The position numbers and the translations under genes are program-made. From positions 124,001 through 188,000 of the forward strand of contig NZ_BMTL01000005.1 in NCBI RefSeq assembly GCF_014649655.1: 64,000 nt of DNA, read 5' to 3'. How positions within the stretch are numbered: the stretch's first letter is position 1; each line of letters starts with the position of its first letter. Below, piece after piece: positions 1 through 8,000 of this stretch. This stretch comes from Streptomyces humidus (GTDB taxonomy: Bacteria; Actinomycetota; Actinomycetes; Streptomycetales; Streptomycetaceae). Below the pieces are notes generated by a model. That model saw nothing but the letters and a program-made list of their open reading frames with translations, did no database searches and was not told the origin of the DNA.

Positions 1-2545
1 CGTCGTTGCTCAGCAGGGCGCGGCGCAGGGGCGCGGCGCCGCACTGCTCCGCCAGCCGCAGCGCCTGGTGCAGCGCCTGCCGGGCGGGGCCGGCCGCGCC
101 GACGGCCCGCTGGGCGGAACCGAGAGCGGCGAGCGACCGGGCGAGTTCGAGCCGGTCTCCGGTCAGCCTCTGCAGCGTCACGGCGTTGTTGAGGATCGCC
201 ACCCTGCGCCGCGGCTCGGCGAGTTCGGCGAGCAGACGCAGCGCGACACCCCGAGGGCTGGACTTCGCCGGGCCGGGCCGGGCCAGTTCCTCCTCGACGA
301 GCCTGCGGGCCTCCTCGCGCCGCCCCAGCCACAGATGGGCGGTGGCGGCGGCGCTGCGCCACGCCACGAACGTGGGCAGATCCATGTTCCAGGCGCTCGC
401 CTTCTCCCCGCAGGCGAGGAAGTCGCCCAGTGCGGCGTCCGGTCGCCTCGACGCGAGGTGGTGATGACCGCGGGCGTACAGATAGGGAATCCCGTACCAG
501 GATCCGTGGATCTCCTCCGGCACGGGCAACTGCAACTGCTCCTCGGCGACCTCGTACGCTCCCGTCGCGGTCGCGGCCAGGACGAGCACGCTCACCGGCA
601 GGCCCACGGCGAGTCCCCAACCGCGCGGCGGGAGGAGGGTCATGGCGGTCCGGGCGTGCTGCAGAGCCGTCGTCAGGTCGCCCTGGCGCAGGGCGACCTC
701 CGCCTGCACGGCGGAGAGTCTGGCCTGCCAGGTCGGCGCGCGACGGCCGGCCACGGCCGCCGCGCACCTGGCGGACCAGTGGGCGGCGCGGTCCCGCCGG
801 CCGGTGTAGAGCAGAGCGAGGAGCGCCGACTCCGCGCTGTCGACGTCTGCCGTGCTCTCCGGACGGCACGTGCTGAGCATCATCTCCGCGGTGCGGGCGG
901 TGGTTTCCCCGCCCCCGCTCCGCAGCGTGAGGGACAGCAGGCCGTCGGCGGAGACGGCGGCGGCGTCCGCGGCGCCCGACTGGACCGCAGCGTCGGGCCC
1001 GGCCCCGGCGGACGCGTGCGGAAGGACCGACGGATGGCGGACGCGCAGCCAGGCGTGCAGACGTCCGAGCCGCAGCGGGCACGTCGCTTCGGAGGCGCCG
1101 AGAAGGCCGAGCAGGGACACCGCCTCCCTGCGGCGGCCGAACCAGAGCAGCGACTTGACCAGGGACATCGCCGAAGCCTGCGGCAGCCGGCCGTCGAGCG
1201 CCGCCCTGACCAGCGAGCCGAGTCGCCGTTCGGCGGTCGCGGGGTTCATCCGCCACTCCAGCCGGATCAACTGCGCCTCGGTGACCGCGCGGGCGTCGGG
1301 GTCCTCGGTGCTGCCGAGGGCGAGCTCCAGGCAGGTGACGGCGAACGGCAGCTCCTCGCGCAGACACGCCGCCTCGGCCGCTTCCGCCAGGACCGAGCGG
1401 GCCCAGCCGTCGTGGGCGCGTCCCGCGGCTGCCAGCCGGCGGGCCACCACCAGGGACGGGGCCCCTTCGTCGTGCAGGAGTCGTGCCGCGCGGCGGTGCG
1501 CCTCGAAGACGGCGTCGGGGGACATGTCCTCCAGAATCACCTCCCTCGTCGCGGGGTGGCGGAAATCCGTTCCCGAGGTGAGCCCCGAGGCCTCCAGCTG
1601 CGTCAGCGCGCGCCGCACCCCGGCTGTGCTCGTCCCGAGCAGGCGGACGAGGCGCTCCGGTGTCGCCGTGTCCTCCAGGACGGCGAGCAGGCGGGCGACG
1701 CCCGACACCGACTCCTCGTGGCGGCGCAGACAGGCGAGGACGGCATGCCGGAACTCCTCGTCCGCGTACGCCCCGTCCGCAGCGCCTCCCGAGCCGTCCG
1801 TGCGCCGGCTGAGCCGGTCCTCCAGCAGGGCTCGCAGCAGTAAAGGGCTGCCACCGCTGAGCGCGTGGTAGACGGGGCCGAGCCGGCGGCCCTCCTCCGT
1901 GCCCAGCCGCTGCTCGGCCAGGAGCACGGTCGCGTCGCGGGACAGCCCGGTGATGCGTACGCGCCGGCAGTGCGGATGGCGTCGTAGTTCCGCGTCCAGC
2001 AGGGGGTGTCTGCCGGTGCGGTCCGGTTGCACGATCACCAGCATCACCGGTGCGGACCGGACATGGGGCAGGAGATGGAGCAGACACGCCAGCGACGCCT
2101 CGTCGGCATGCTGGATGTCGTCCACGCCGATGAGTAACCGGTGGGCGCCCGCGAGCTGTAACAGGGCGTCGCACAGCCCGTGCGCCACCCGGGCCTGGAG
2201 CAGGACGGCGTGGCGGGAGGAGGCCGGCCCCGCCGCCAGCAGACTCTCCAGCAGCGCCATCCGGGAGAGCAGGGAGGAGGGGAGCGGCAGATCGCGGACG
2301 AGCTGGCGGACCACGCCGAGGGGGACGTCGCGTTCGTGCTCGTGGCCGACGGCCCCGAGACAGAGGCAGGAATCCGAGGCCTGCTCGGCGAAGGCGTAGA
2401 GAAGTTCCGACTTGCCCGTGCCCACCGCGCCGCTCAGGAGCACGATCCGGCCGGCGCGCCCGCGTGAGGCGATGAGCGAGTTTCCCAAGTCGGAGAGGGG
2501 TTTCTCGCGCTCGACCAACCGTGTGCCGGCACCTTGCTGCAACAC
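1..2545 (-). CDS. LAL-type (large ATP-binding LuxR family) transcriptional regulator, 3' end beyond the window
   Basis: Open reading frame entering from the right at 2545 and still open at base 1, so about 848 residues are visible and the C-terminus is missing. A P-loop (GAVGTGKS, about residues 39-46) and a Walker B stretch (LLIGVDDIQHAD, about 137-148) mark an N-terminal AAA-type ATPase. A long Ala/Leu-rich helical middle region follows, as in MalT/LAL regulators. The family normally ends in a LuxR helix-turn-helix, which would lie just off the left edge. The start is a GTG at 2545 with AAGG about 7 nt upstream. Codons 129, 137 and 235 are TTA (2161-2159, 2137-2135, 1843-1841), which suggests bldA-tRNA control. 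From its position beside the PKS it is probably the pathway activator; this is inference. Class certainty is high from the ATPase, but the DNA-binding domain is not seen. Confidence 0.85.
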   Translation of the reverse strand, partial: MLQQGAGTRLVEREKPLSDLGNSLIASRGRAGRIVLLSGAVGTGKSELLYAFAEQASDSCLCLGAVGHEHERDVPLGVVRQLVRDLPLPSSLLSRMALLESLLAAGPASSRHAVLLQARVAHGLCDALLQLAGAHRLLIGVDDIQHADEASLACLLHLLPHVRSAPVMLVIVQPDRTGRHPLLDAELRRHPHCRRVRITGLSRDATVLLAEQRLGTEEGRRLGPVYHALSGGSPLLLRALLEDRLSRRTDGSGGAADGAYADEEFRHAVLACLRRHEESVSGVARLLAVLEDTATPERLVRLLGTSTAGVRRALTQLEASGLTSGTDFRHPATREVILEDMSPDAVFEAHRRAARLLHDEGAPSLVVARRLAAAGRAHDGWARSVLAEAAEAACLREELPFAVTCLELALGSTEDPDARAVTEAQLIRLEWRMNPATAERRLGSLVRAALDGRLPQASAMSLVKSLLWFGRRREAVSLLGLLGASEATCPLRLGRLHAWLRVRHPSVLPHASAGAGPDAAVQSGAADAAAVSADGLLSLTLRSGGGETTARTAEMMLSTCRPESTADVDSAESALLALLYTGRRDRAAHWSARCAAAVAGRRAPTWQARLSAVQAEVALRQGDLTTALQHARTAMTLLPPRGWGLAVGLPVSVLVLAATATGAYEVAEEQLQLPVPEEIHGSWYGIPYLYARGHHHLASRRPDAALGDFLACGEKASAWNMDLPTFVAWRSAAATAHLWLGRREEARRLVEEELARPGPAKSSPRGVALRLLAELAEPRRRVAILNNAVTLQRLTGDRLELARSLAALGSAQRAVGAAGPARQALHQALRLAEQCGAAPLRRALLSND

Positions 2546-2615
2546 AACCGACCTTGCCTCAGAACTCGTCGGTAAGTTTCTGTTCGGTAGTGATCGAGAC
2601 GGCGTAAATAAACCG
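2546..2615 (-). promoter_or_regulatory. Short AT-richer gap upstream of the regulator, possible promoter
   Basis: These 70 bp lie between the stop of the EhpF-like gene and the start of the regulator, both on the minus strand. They are clearly less GC-rich than the surroundings. A TTGACG box on the minus strand (2619-2614) overlaps the upstream stop codon, but no convincing -10 box follows at the right distance. I see no strong hairpin terminator. The regulator could have its own weak promoter here or be read through from the two upstream genes. Confidence 0.3.
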
Positions 2616-3719
2616 TCAATAAAGTCCTTCGGGGGCGGATGAAGTGGTTTGGAGAGGGGTGACGTTGGCGACTCCGTCGGACGGCCACTTTCCTTTTGGA
2701 TCATAGCGCAGGGCCTGGTCGCGTTCGAGGATGTTCGGCAGGAGCAGGTCATCATGGAGGACGGTCAATCGGACCTGGCCCGTCTTTCCGTAGGCCACGG
2801 CTTCGGACCATTCTTGCTTGTCGACAACCGTCATCGTCACCTGAGGGAAATTCGGGACATACGGCATCAATTCTGCGTTCTGTTCCACGGGTAGACCCGC
2901 CGCATTTCCGAAAGTGTTGCCGTAGCTGCGCCCGCAGACACCGTCGGACATGGCCGCGGTGAAGTCGCGGTACATGTCCGCGCTGAGCTGGGTCCCGCTC
3001 AGCCGTACGCCCTTCAGCGGAGCGACCAGTTCGGGGAAACGCCGCGTCAGTGCCTGGAAAACGGCCGGAGTGGTGTTCACGTAGTCGACCCGGCCCGGGC
3101 GGAGCACGTCGGCGATCTGCTCCAGGAGGTGCGTGGTGTACTCCTGGGCGTCCGCCGGCCGTCCGGCCCGGATCAGCCGCTTCACCCACCGCGGATCCAT
3201 GTCGATCGCGTAGGTCCGGCCTTCGAACAACTCGGTCGTCTCCCACACCCCGTTGCCGATCAGATGCGGCCCGGTGGGCGTCGCCTGCAGCCATGTACGG
3301 TGCGGCAGGAAGCCCTCGGAGACGAAGGACCAGCGGCGCCACGCACCACGGTGCAGCAGCATGTCGGGGGTGTAGAAGAGCCGGCACGGCGGGCCCGTGG
3401 TGCCCCCGGTGTCCCAGATCCGACCGGTCAGCGGCCGGGGCACGGCCAGCGGCACCAGGTCCGCCGGGTCCATGTCGCGCAGGACCTCCACGGGGAACGG
3501 GCCGAAGGCCGTGAGCTGGTCGTAGCGGGTGAGGTCGCGTGGGTCGAAGTCCAGGCCGGCCGCCCGCCGCAGCCAGTAGGGGCTGCCGGTCAGCGGATCG
3601 AAATGCCGGGCGACCACCCGGCGGGTCCATGCGTCCAGGTCGGTGTCGAGCCAGTCCCGGACGAGTCTGTCGCACTCCGCGGCCCGGGACCCGGCCGGCG
3701 TGCGTGTCGTCGACGTCAT
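2616..3719 (-). CDS. Acyl-activating (ANL-superfamily) enzyme, EhpF/LuxE/phenylacetate-CoA-ligase-like
   Basis: 367 residues. The start ATG at 3719 overlaps the stop of the upstream acyltransferase gene as ATGA, so the two are translationally coupled. A phosphate-binding loop GGTTGPP (residues 105-111) matches the A3 loop of adenylating enzymes. An A5-like YGNT segment lies around 266-269 and a TGQVRLTVLHDDLLLPN block around 313-329 resembles the later adenylate-binding motifs. Members of this compact family (EhpF of griseoluteic acid synthesis, LuxE acyl-protein synthetase) activate a carboxylic acid as the acyl-adenylate. The usual C-terminal lid domain of full-length acyl-CoA ligases is short or absent. 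The substrate is unknown. No step in concanamycin-type biosynthesis obviously needs it, because the PKS has a self-priming KSQ loading module. Together with the neighbouring acyltransferase it may activate and transfer an acyl group (inference). Confidence 0.6.
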   Translation of the reverse strand: MTSTTRTPAGSRAAECDRLVRDWLDTDLDAWTRRVVARHFDPLTGSPYWLRRAAGLDFDPRDLTRYDQLTAFGPFPVEVLRDMDPADLVPLAVPRPLTGRIWDTGGTTGPPCRLFYTPDMLLHRGAWRRWSFVSEGFLPHRTWLQATPTGPHLIGNGVWETTELFEGRTYAIDMDPRWVKRLIRAGRPADAQEYTTHLLEQIADVLRPGRVDYVNTTPAVFQALTRRFPELVAPLKGVRLSGTQLSADMYRDFTAAMSDGVCGRSYGNTFGNAAGLPVEQNAELMPYVPNFPQVTMTVVDKQEWSEAVAYGKTGQVRLTVLHDDLLLPNILERDQALRYDPKGKWPSDGVANVTPLQTTSSAPEGLY

Positions 3720-4681
3720 CGCCCCGTCTGCGCGGGCGCCAGGTCGATGCCCAGGTCGAAGGCGCTGGTCAGCACCTGCTGGACGTGCTCGGGCTGGTCG
3801 ACGTGCACCACCGGGAACGGGAAGCGCAGAATTCCGTCGGGGATCGAACCGCCCATGATCAGCGCGAGCCGGACACCCTCCTCCTTCATGCCGGCGCACA
3901 CGTCCGGCAGGCTGATGGCGTCCGTGGAGTTGCGGTCGAACAGATCCCGCACGCCCTCCGCGGTCGTCAGCTTCTTCTGCTCCAGGCAGGAGAACAACGG
4001 CAGTTCGGGCGCCGTGAAGGGCATCGCCCCGACGTACGGAGCCATGAACTCGCGATGGTGACCGCGCAGCGGCGAGTGGACGGCGATCGGCCGGTCCGGC
4101 AGCGGGGCTATCGTGCCCGGCGGCAGGTCGGCCGCCACTTCCTCCAGCGCCGACCGCTCACCGGAGAGCATCAGGATCTGCATCGCTCCGTCCGCCGTCA
4201 CCCCGAAGACCCCGGACAGATGCACCCCCGCCCGGCCCTCGCCCCGGTAGGCGGCCACCAGGTCGCCCTCGACGGGCGCGAAGGCCAGGGCGAGTCCCTG
4301 CTCGGGCGACTCCGGCGGCAGTTCGGGCGTGTGCCGGGTGTGCGCCAGCATCTCGAAGAGTTCCCTGCGCCCGATGGCGCCGGCCAGACAGCTCGCCGTC
4401 ATCGCGCCCAGACTCAGGCCGCCGAGCGCGGAGGGCCGCAGTCCGTGCTCCACCAGCACGTCGTGGATGCCCAGCGCCAGCGCGGTCTCCCGGATCGTTC
4501 CCGCGCTCTGCCGCTCCTCCTGCGCGGTCGGCAGCTCCTCCTCCAGGATCTGGCCCACCGTCAGGCCGGTCCACTCCGAGACCTGCTCGTACAGATCACG
4601 CATCACGGGATAGGAGCGGTACATCTCCGTGCCACGCACTTCGGTGCCGACACCGCCGCCGAAAAGAAAACCCAAAGACAC
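3716..4681 (-). CDS. Free-standing diverged acyltransferase (FabD-like fold)
   Basis: 321 residues from a GTG at 4681, chosen because GGAG lies 6 nt upstream and the protein then begins directly with the FabD-type first strand ([10 protein letters not shown]). An in-frame ATG at 4783 would add 34 residues without family likeness. The nucleophile elbow is GLSLG (Ser90) instead of the usual GHSxG. The oxyanion-hole motif GQGxQ is not recognisable, having become GGGVG. The basic partner is probably His202 in VHSPL. These changes mean it may not be a normal malonyl-CoA:ACP transferase; it could be an acyl-ACP transferase or an editing hydrolase. The gene leads a two-gene unit with the adenylating enzyme (ATGA overlap) and is transcribed away from conA across a shared promoter region. 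No stand-alone carrier protein is visible nearby. Confidence 0.6.
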   Translation of the reverse strand: MSLGFLFGGGVGTEVRGTEMYRSYPVMRDLYEQVSEWTGLTVGQILEEELPTAQEERQSAGTIRETALALGIHDVLVEHGLRPSALGGLSLGAMTASCLAGAIGRRELFEMLAHTRHTPELPPESPEQGLALAFAPVEGDLVAAYRGEGRAGVHLSGVFGVTADGAMQILMLSGERSALEEVAADLPPGTIAPLPDRPIAVHSPLRGHHREFMAPYVGAMPFTAPELPLFSCLEQKKLTTAEGVRDLFDRNSTDAISLPDVCAGMKEEGVRLALIMGGSIPDGILRFPFPVVHVDQPEHVQQVLTSAFDLGIDLAPAQTGR

Positions 4682-4748
4682 CGTTAACTCCAAGCCGAGA
4701 ATGGCTGAAAAGCCGTGGTGGACTCGGTCGGACTGCCCTGAAGCGGCG

Positions 4749-4772
4749 GGCCGACACGTGCTCTTGTCGGCC
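4749..4772. promoter_or_regulatory. Perfect inverted repeat, candidate operator
   Basis: Arms GGCCGACA (4749-4756) and TGTCGGCC (4765-4772) are exact reverse complements with an 8-bp spacer that shares a CACGTG core (4755-4760). The centre lies about 80 bp upstream of the acyltransferase start. Arm length and spacing suit a dimeric regulator. The protein that binds it is unknown. Confidence 0.4.
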
Positions 4773-4920
4773 ACGTTACCCATGTCCTGGCATTCTTGAA
4801 AGGGGGCTCTCGGGGCGTGCCATGACGGTCGTTCAGCTGTCGCGTGAGGCGCTATGGAGACGATATCCGCGAGTGTCAGAGTCCTCTCATGGCCTCTCGC
4901 AATTCCCTCGCCCGGACCGC

Positions 4921-4956
4921 CGGGGAAGTCCTCCGCACAGGCGGGGAAGTCCTCCG
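4921..4956. repeat. Two direct copies of a 15-bp motif upstream of conA
   Basis: CGGGGAAGTCCTCCG occurs at 4921-4935 and again at 4942-4956, 21 bp apart start to start (two helical turns). A degenerate third piece (CCGGGGGAAG) follows at 4961-4970. The core GGGAAGTCC loosely resembles the GGGA-N2-TCCC core described for PAS-LuxR operators, with mismatches. It ends about 50 bp before the conA start codon. Confidence 0.4.
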
Positions 4957-5007
4957 GCGCCCGGGGGAAGCCGCGTCCCTCGCACGCGAAAGCCGGAAGC
5001 GGAAGTA

Positions 5008-8000
5008 ATGCCCGTCGAAGACGGTTTCCGGGACGGGACCGACCCGCGCACCGCGATCGCGGTCACCGGCTACGCGTGCCGCCTCCCCGGCGCGGAGGGC
5101 CCCGAGGCGTTCTGGCGACTGCTCGCCGAGGGCCGCCACGCCGTGACCGAGACGCCCGCCGACCGCTGGGACGCCGAGGCGGTCCGCACCTCGTCCGTGC
5201 CCGACGCGGAACGCGCCCGCTGGGGCGCCTTCCTGGACCGGGTCGACCTCTTCGACGCCGCGTTCTTCGGCATCTCCCCGCGCGAGGCGAGCGCCGTCGA
5301 CCCCCAGCAGCGGCTCGTCCTCGAACTCGGCTGGGAGGCCCTGGAACACGCCGGGACCGTCCCCGGGACCCTGGCGGGCACCGACACCGGCGTGTTCGTC
5401 GGAGCGGACGCGGACGACTACGCCCTCCTGCGCGCGCGGCTCGGCGCCGGCGGCATCACCCGGCACTCGTCGGCCGGCGCCCAGCGCAGCATGATCGCCA
5501 ACCGGCTGTCGTACGTCCTGGGCCTGCGCGGACCGAGCCAGACCGTCGACTCCGGGCAGTCCTCGTCGCTGGTCGCCGTCCACCTCGCCTGCCAGAGCCT
5601 GCGCACCGGAGAGTGCACGACGGCCCTGGCCGGCGGGGTCCACCTCAACCTCGCCCCGGACAGCGCGCTCGTCGTCGCGGGCAGCGGAGCGCTCTCCCCG
5701 GACGGCCGGTCGCACACCTTCGACGCCCGCGCCAACGGCTACGTACGAGGCGAGGGCGGGGCCCTGGTCCTGCTCAAGACCCTCGAACAGGCCCTCGCCG
5801 ACGGCGACCCTGTGCGCTGCGTGATCCTCGGCGGCGCGGTCAACAACGCGGGCGGCGCGGGCTCCGGGCTCGCCGTGCCCGACGCGGGCGCCCAGCGTGA
5901 GGTGATCACCCTCGCCCACCGGCGCGCGGGCACCCGGCCCGACGACGTGCAGTACGTCGAACTCCACGGCACCGGCACCAAGGTCGGCGACCCCGTGGAG
6001 GCCGCGGCGCTGGGCGCCGCACTGGGCGTCCCGCGCACGTCCGGGCAGCCGCTCGCCGTGGGCTCCGCCAAGACCAACGTCGGTCACCTGGAGGCCGCCG
6101 CGGGCGTGGTCGGCCTGCTCAAGGTGATCCTGTCCCTCGCGCACCAGGCCCTCCCCCCGAGCCTGCACCACCACACTCCCTCGGCGCGGCTGGACGACCT
6201 GGGCCTCGCCGTCCAGCGACGCCTCACCGCCTGGCCGGCGGGCGACTCGCCCCGCGTCGCCGGGGTGAGCTCCTTCGGCATGGGGGGCACGAACTGCCAC
6301 CTGGTGGTGGCGGACCGGCACGAACCCGGCACGCCGGCGGAGCGCCCCGCGACGCGGACGCCGGCTGCGTCCCTGCCGGAAACGCACCCGCCCGCGTCCG
6401 ACGTCCACGCCCGGCCCACCGCGGTTCACCCACCCGTGCCCGCACCTGACCCCGAGTCCGGGCCTGACCCCGCCTCCACGCCCGTGCCCGTGCCCGTGGT
6501 CCTCTCCGGGCGCGACGAAGCGGCGCTGCGCCAACAGGCCGAGCGGATGGGCCGGTTCCTCACCGAGCACCCCGGGTCCGGACCCGCCGACCTCGCGCCC
6601 GCCCTGGCCACGACCCGCACCCACTTCGGCACCCGTGCCGCGGTCGTCGCCGCCGACCGCGCGGACCTCCTCGCCGGGCTGGACGCGCTCGCCGGTGCCA
6701 CGCCCGCACCGCGTGTCGTGCGAGGTACGGCCCGAGGCGGCTCGGTGGCCTTCCTGTTCACCGGGCAGGGCAGCCAACGGCCCCGCATGGGCGCGGCGTT
6801 GTACGCCGCTCACCCCGCCTTCGCCGAGGCCTTCGACGAGGTGTGCGCCCACCTGGACCCGTTGCTGGACCGCCCCCTTCGGGAGCTGGTGCTCGGCGAC
6901 ACCGACGAGCTGCACCGGACGCAGTACACCCAGCCCGCCCTCTTCGCCTTCGAGACCGCCCTGCAACGGCTGTTCCGGCACTGGGGGGTACGCCCGGACG
7001 TCGTGACCGGCCACTCCGTCGGCGAACTCGCGGCGGCGCACGCGGCCGGAGTGCTGAGCCTGCCCGACGCCTGCGCCCTCGTGGCGGCCCGGGGGCGGCT
7101 CATGCAGGCCCTTCCCGAGGGCGGGGCCATGGTCGCCGTGGAGGCGTCGGAGGCCGAACTGCTCCCCGATCTCGTCGCTTTGACCGCCCACGTCTCGATC
7201 GCCGCGGTCAACGGCCCCCGTGCGACGGTCCTGTCGGGCGACGAGGAGCACGTCCTCGCGGTCGCCGCGAGCTGGCGTGAGCGCGGACGCAGGACGCGGC
7301 GGCTCAAGGTGAGCCACGCCTTCCACTCACCGCACATGGACGCCATGCTCGACGACTTCCGTCAGGTCGCGGAGAGCCTCGCCTACCACGCGCCGCGGAC
7401 CCCCGTCGTCTCCAACCTGACCGGCGCCACCGCCACCGCCGACGAACTGCGCACGCCGGACCACTGGGTACGCCACGCCCGCGACGCCGTGCGGTTCCTC
7501 GACGGAGTACGGGCGCTGCCCGCGCACGGCGTCACCGTCCATCTGGAGATCGGCCCCGACGCCGTGCTCACGCCGATGGCCCGCGACTGCGCCGGCGGGG
7601 ACACCGCCGCCGTCCACGTGGCCGCGACCCGGGCCGACCGCGGGGAGACGGAGGCCTTCGCCACGGCACTGGCCGAACTGCACGTCCATGGCGTCCCCGT
7701 CGACTGGGGACGGCTGACGGACGGCCGCCTGGCCCCGCGCCTCGATCTGCCCACCTATCCCTTCCAGCGCGAGCGGTACTGGCTGCGGGGCGACAGAGCG
7801 CCGCTTCCGGTTCCGCAGACCCCCCTCGCCGCCCCGGCCGCCCCGGCCTCCCGGGCCGACCGCGCCCTCGACCCGGACGAACTCGTCCGTCGCAGCGTCG
7901 CGGTCGTCCTCGGACATGACTCCGCCGACCGGATCCCGGGCGACAGCACGTTCAGGGAACTCGGGTTCAGCTCTCTCATGGGCGTCGAACTCTGCGAACT

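Larger units (their letters stand above)
4682..5007. promoter_or_regulatory. Divergent intergenic region between the acyltransferase gene and conA
   Basis: This 326-bp stretch has no convincing gene. It is open in the conA frame back to an ATG at 4822, but the translation there is Arg/Pro-rich and unlike any PKS N-terminus. It must contain the promoters for the leftward pair and for the rightward PKS operon. I see an 8-bp perfect palindrome (4749-4772) and a 15-bp direct repeat (4921-4956). A TTGAAA at 4796-4801 could be a -35 box for conA but lacks a good -10 partner. Confidence 0.6.

Noticed and set aside
68..1871. Plus-strand reading frames across 1-2460
   Set aside because: They are Arg/Gly/Ala-rich with no recognisable domain. 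The minus strand encodes an uninterrupted regulator with Walker A and B motifs.
5551..5565. Cys-to-Gln change in the first KS as a damaging mutation
   Set aside because: Gln at this place with the rest of the active site intact is the standard KSQ decarboxylase of loading modules.
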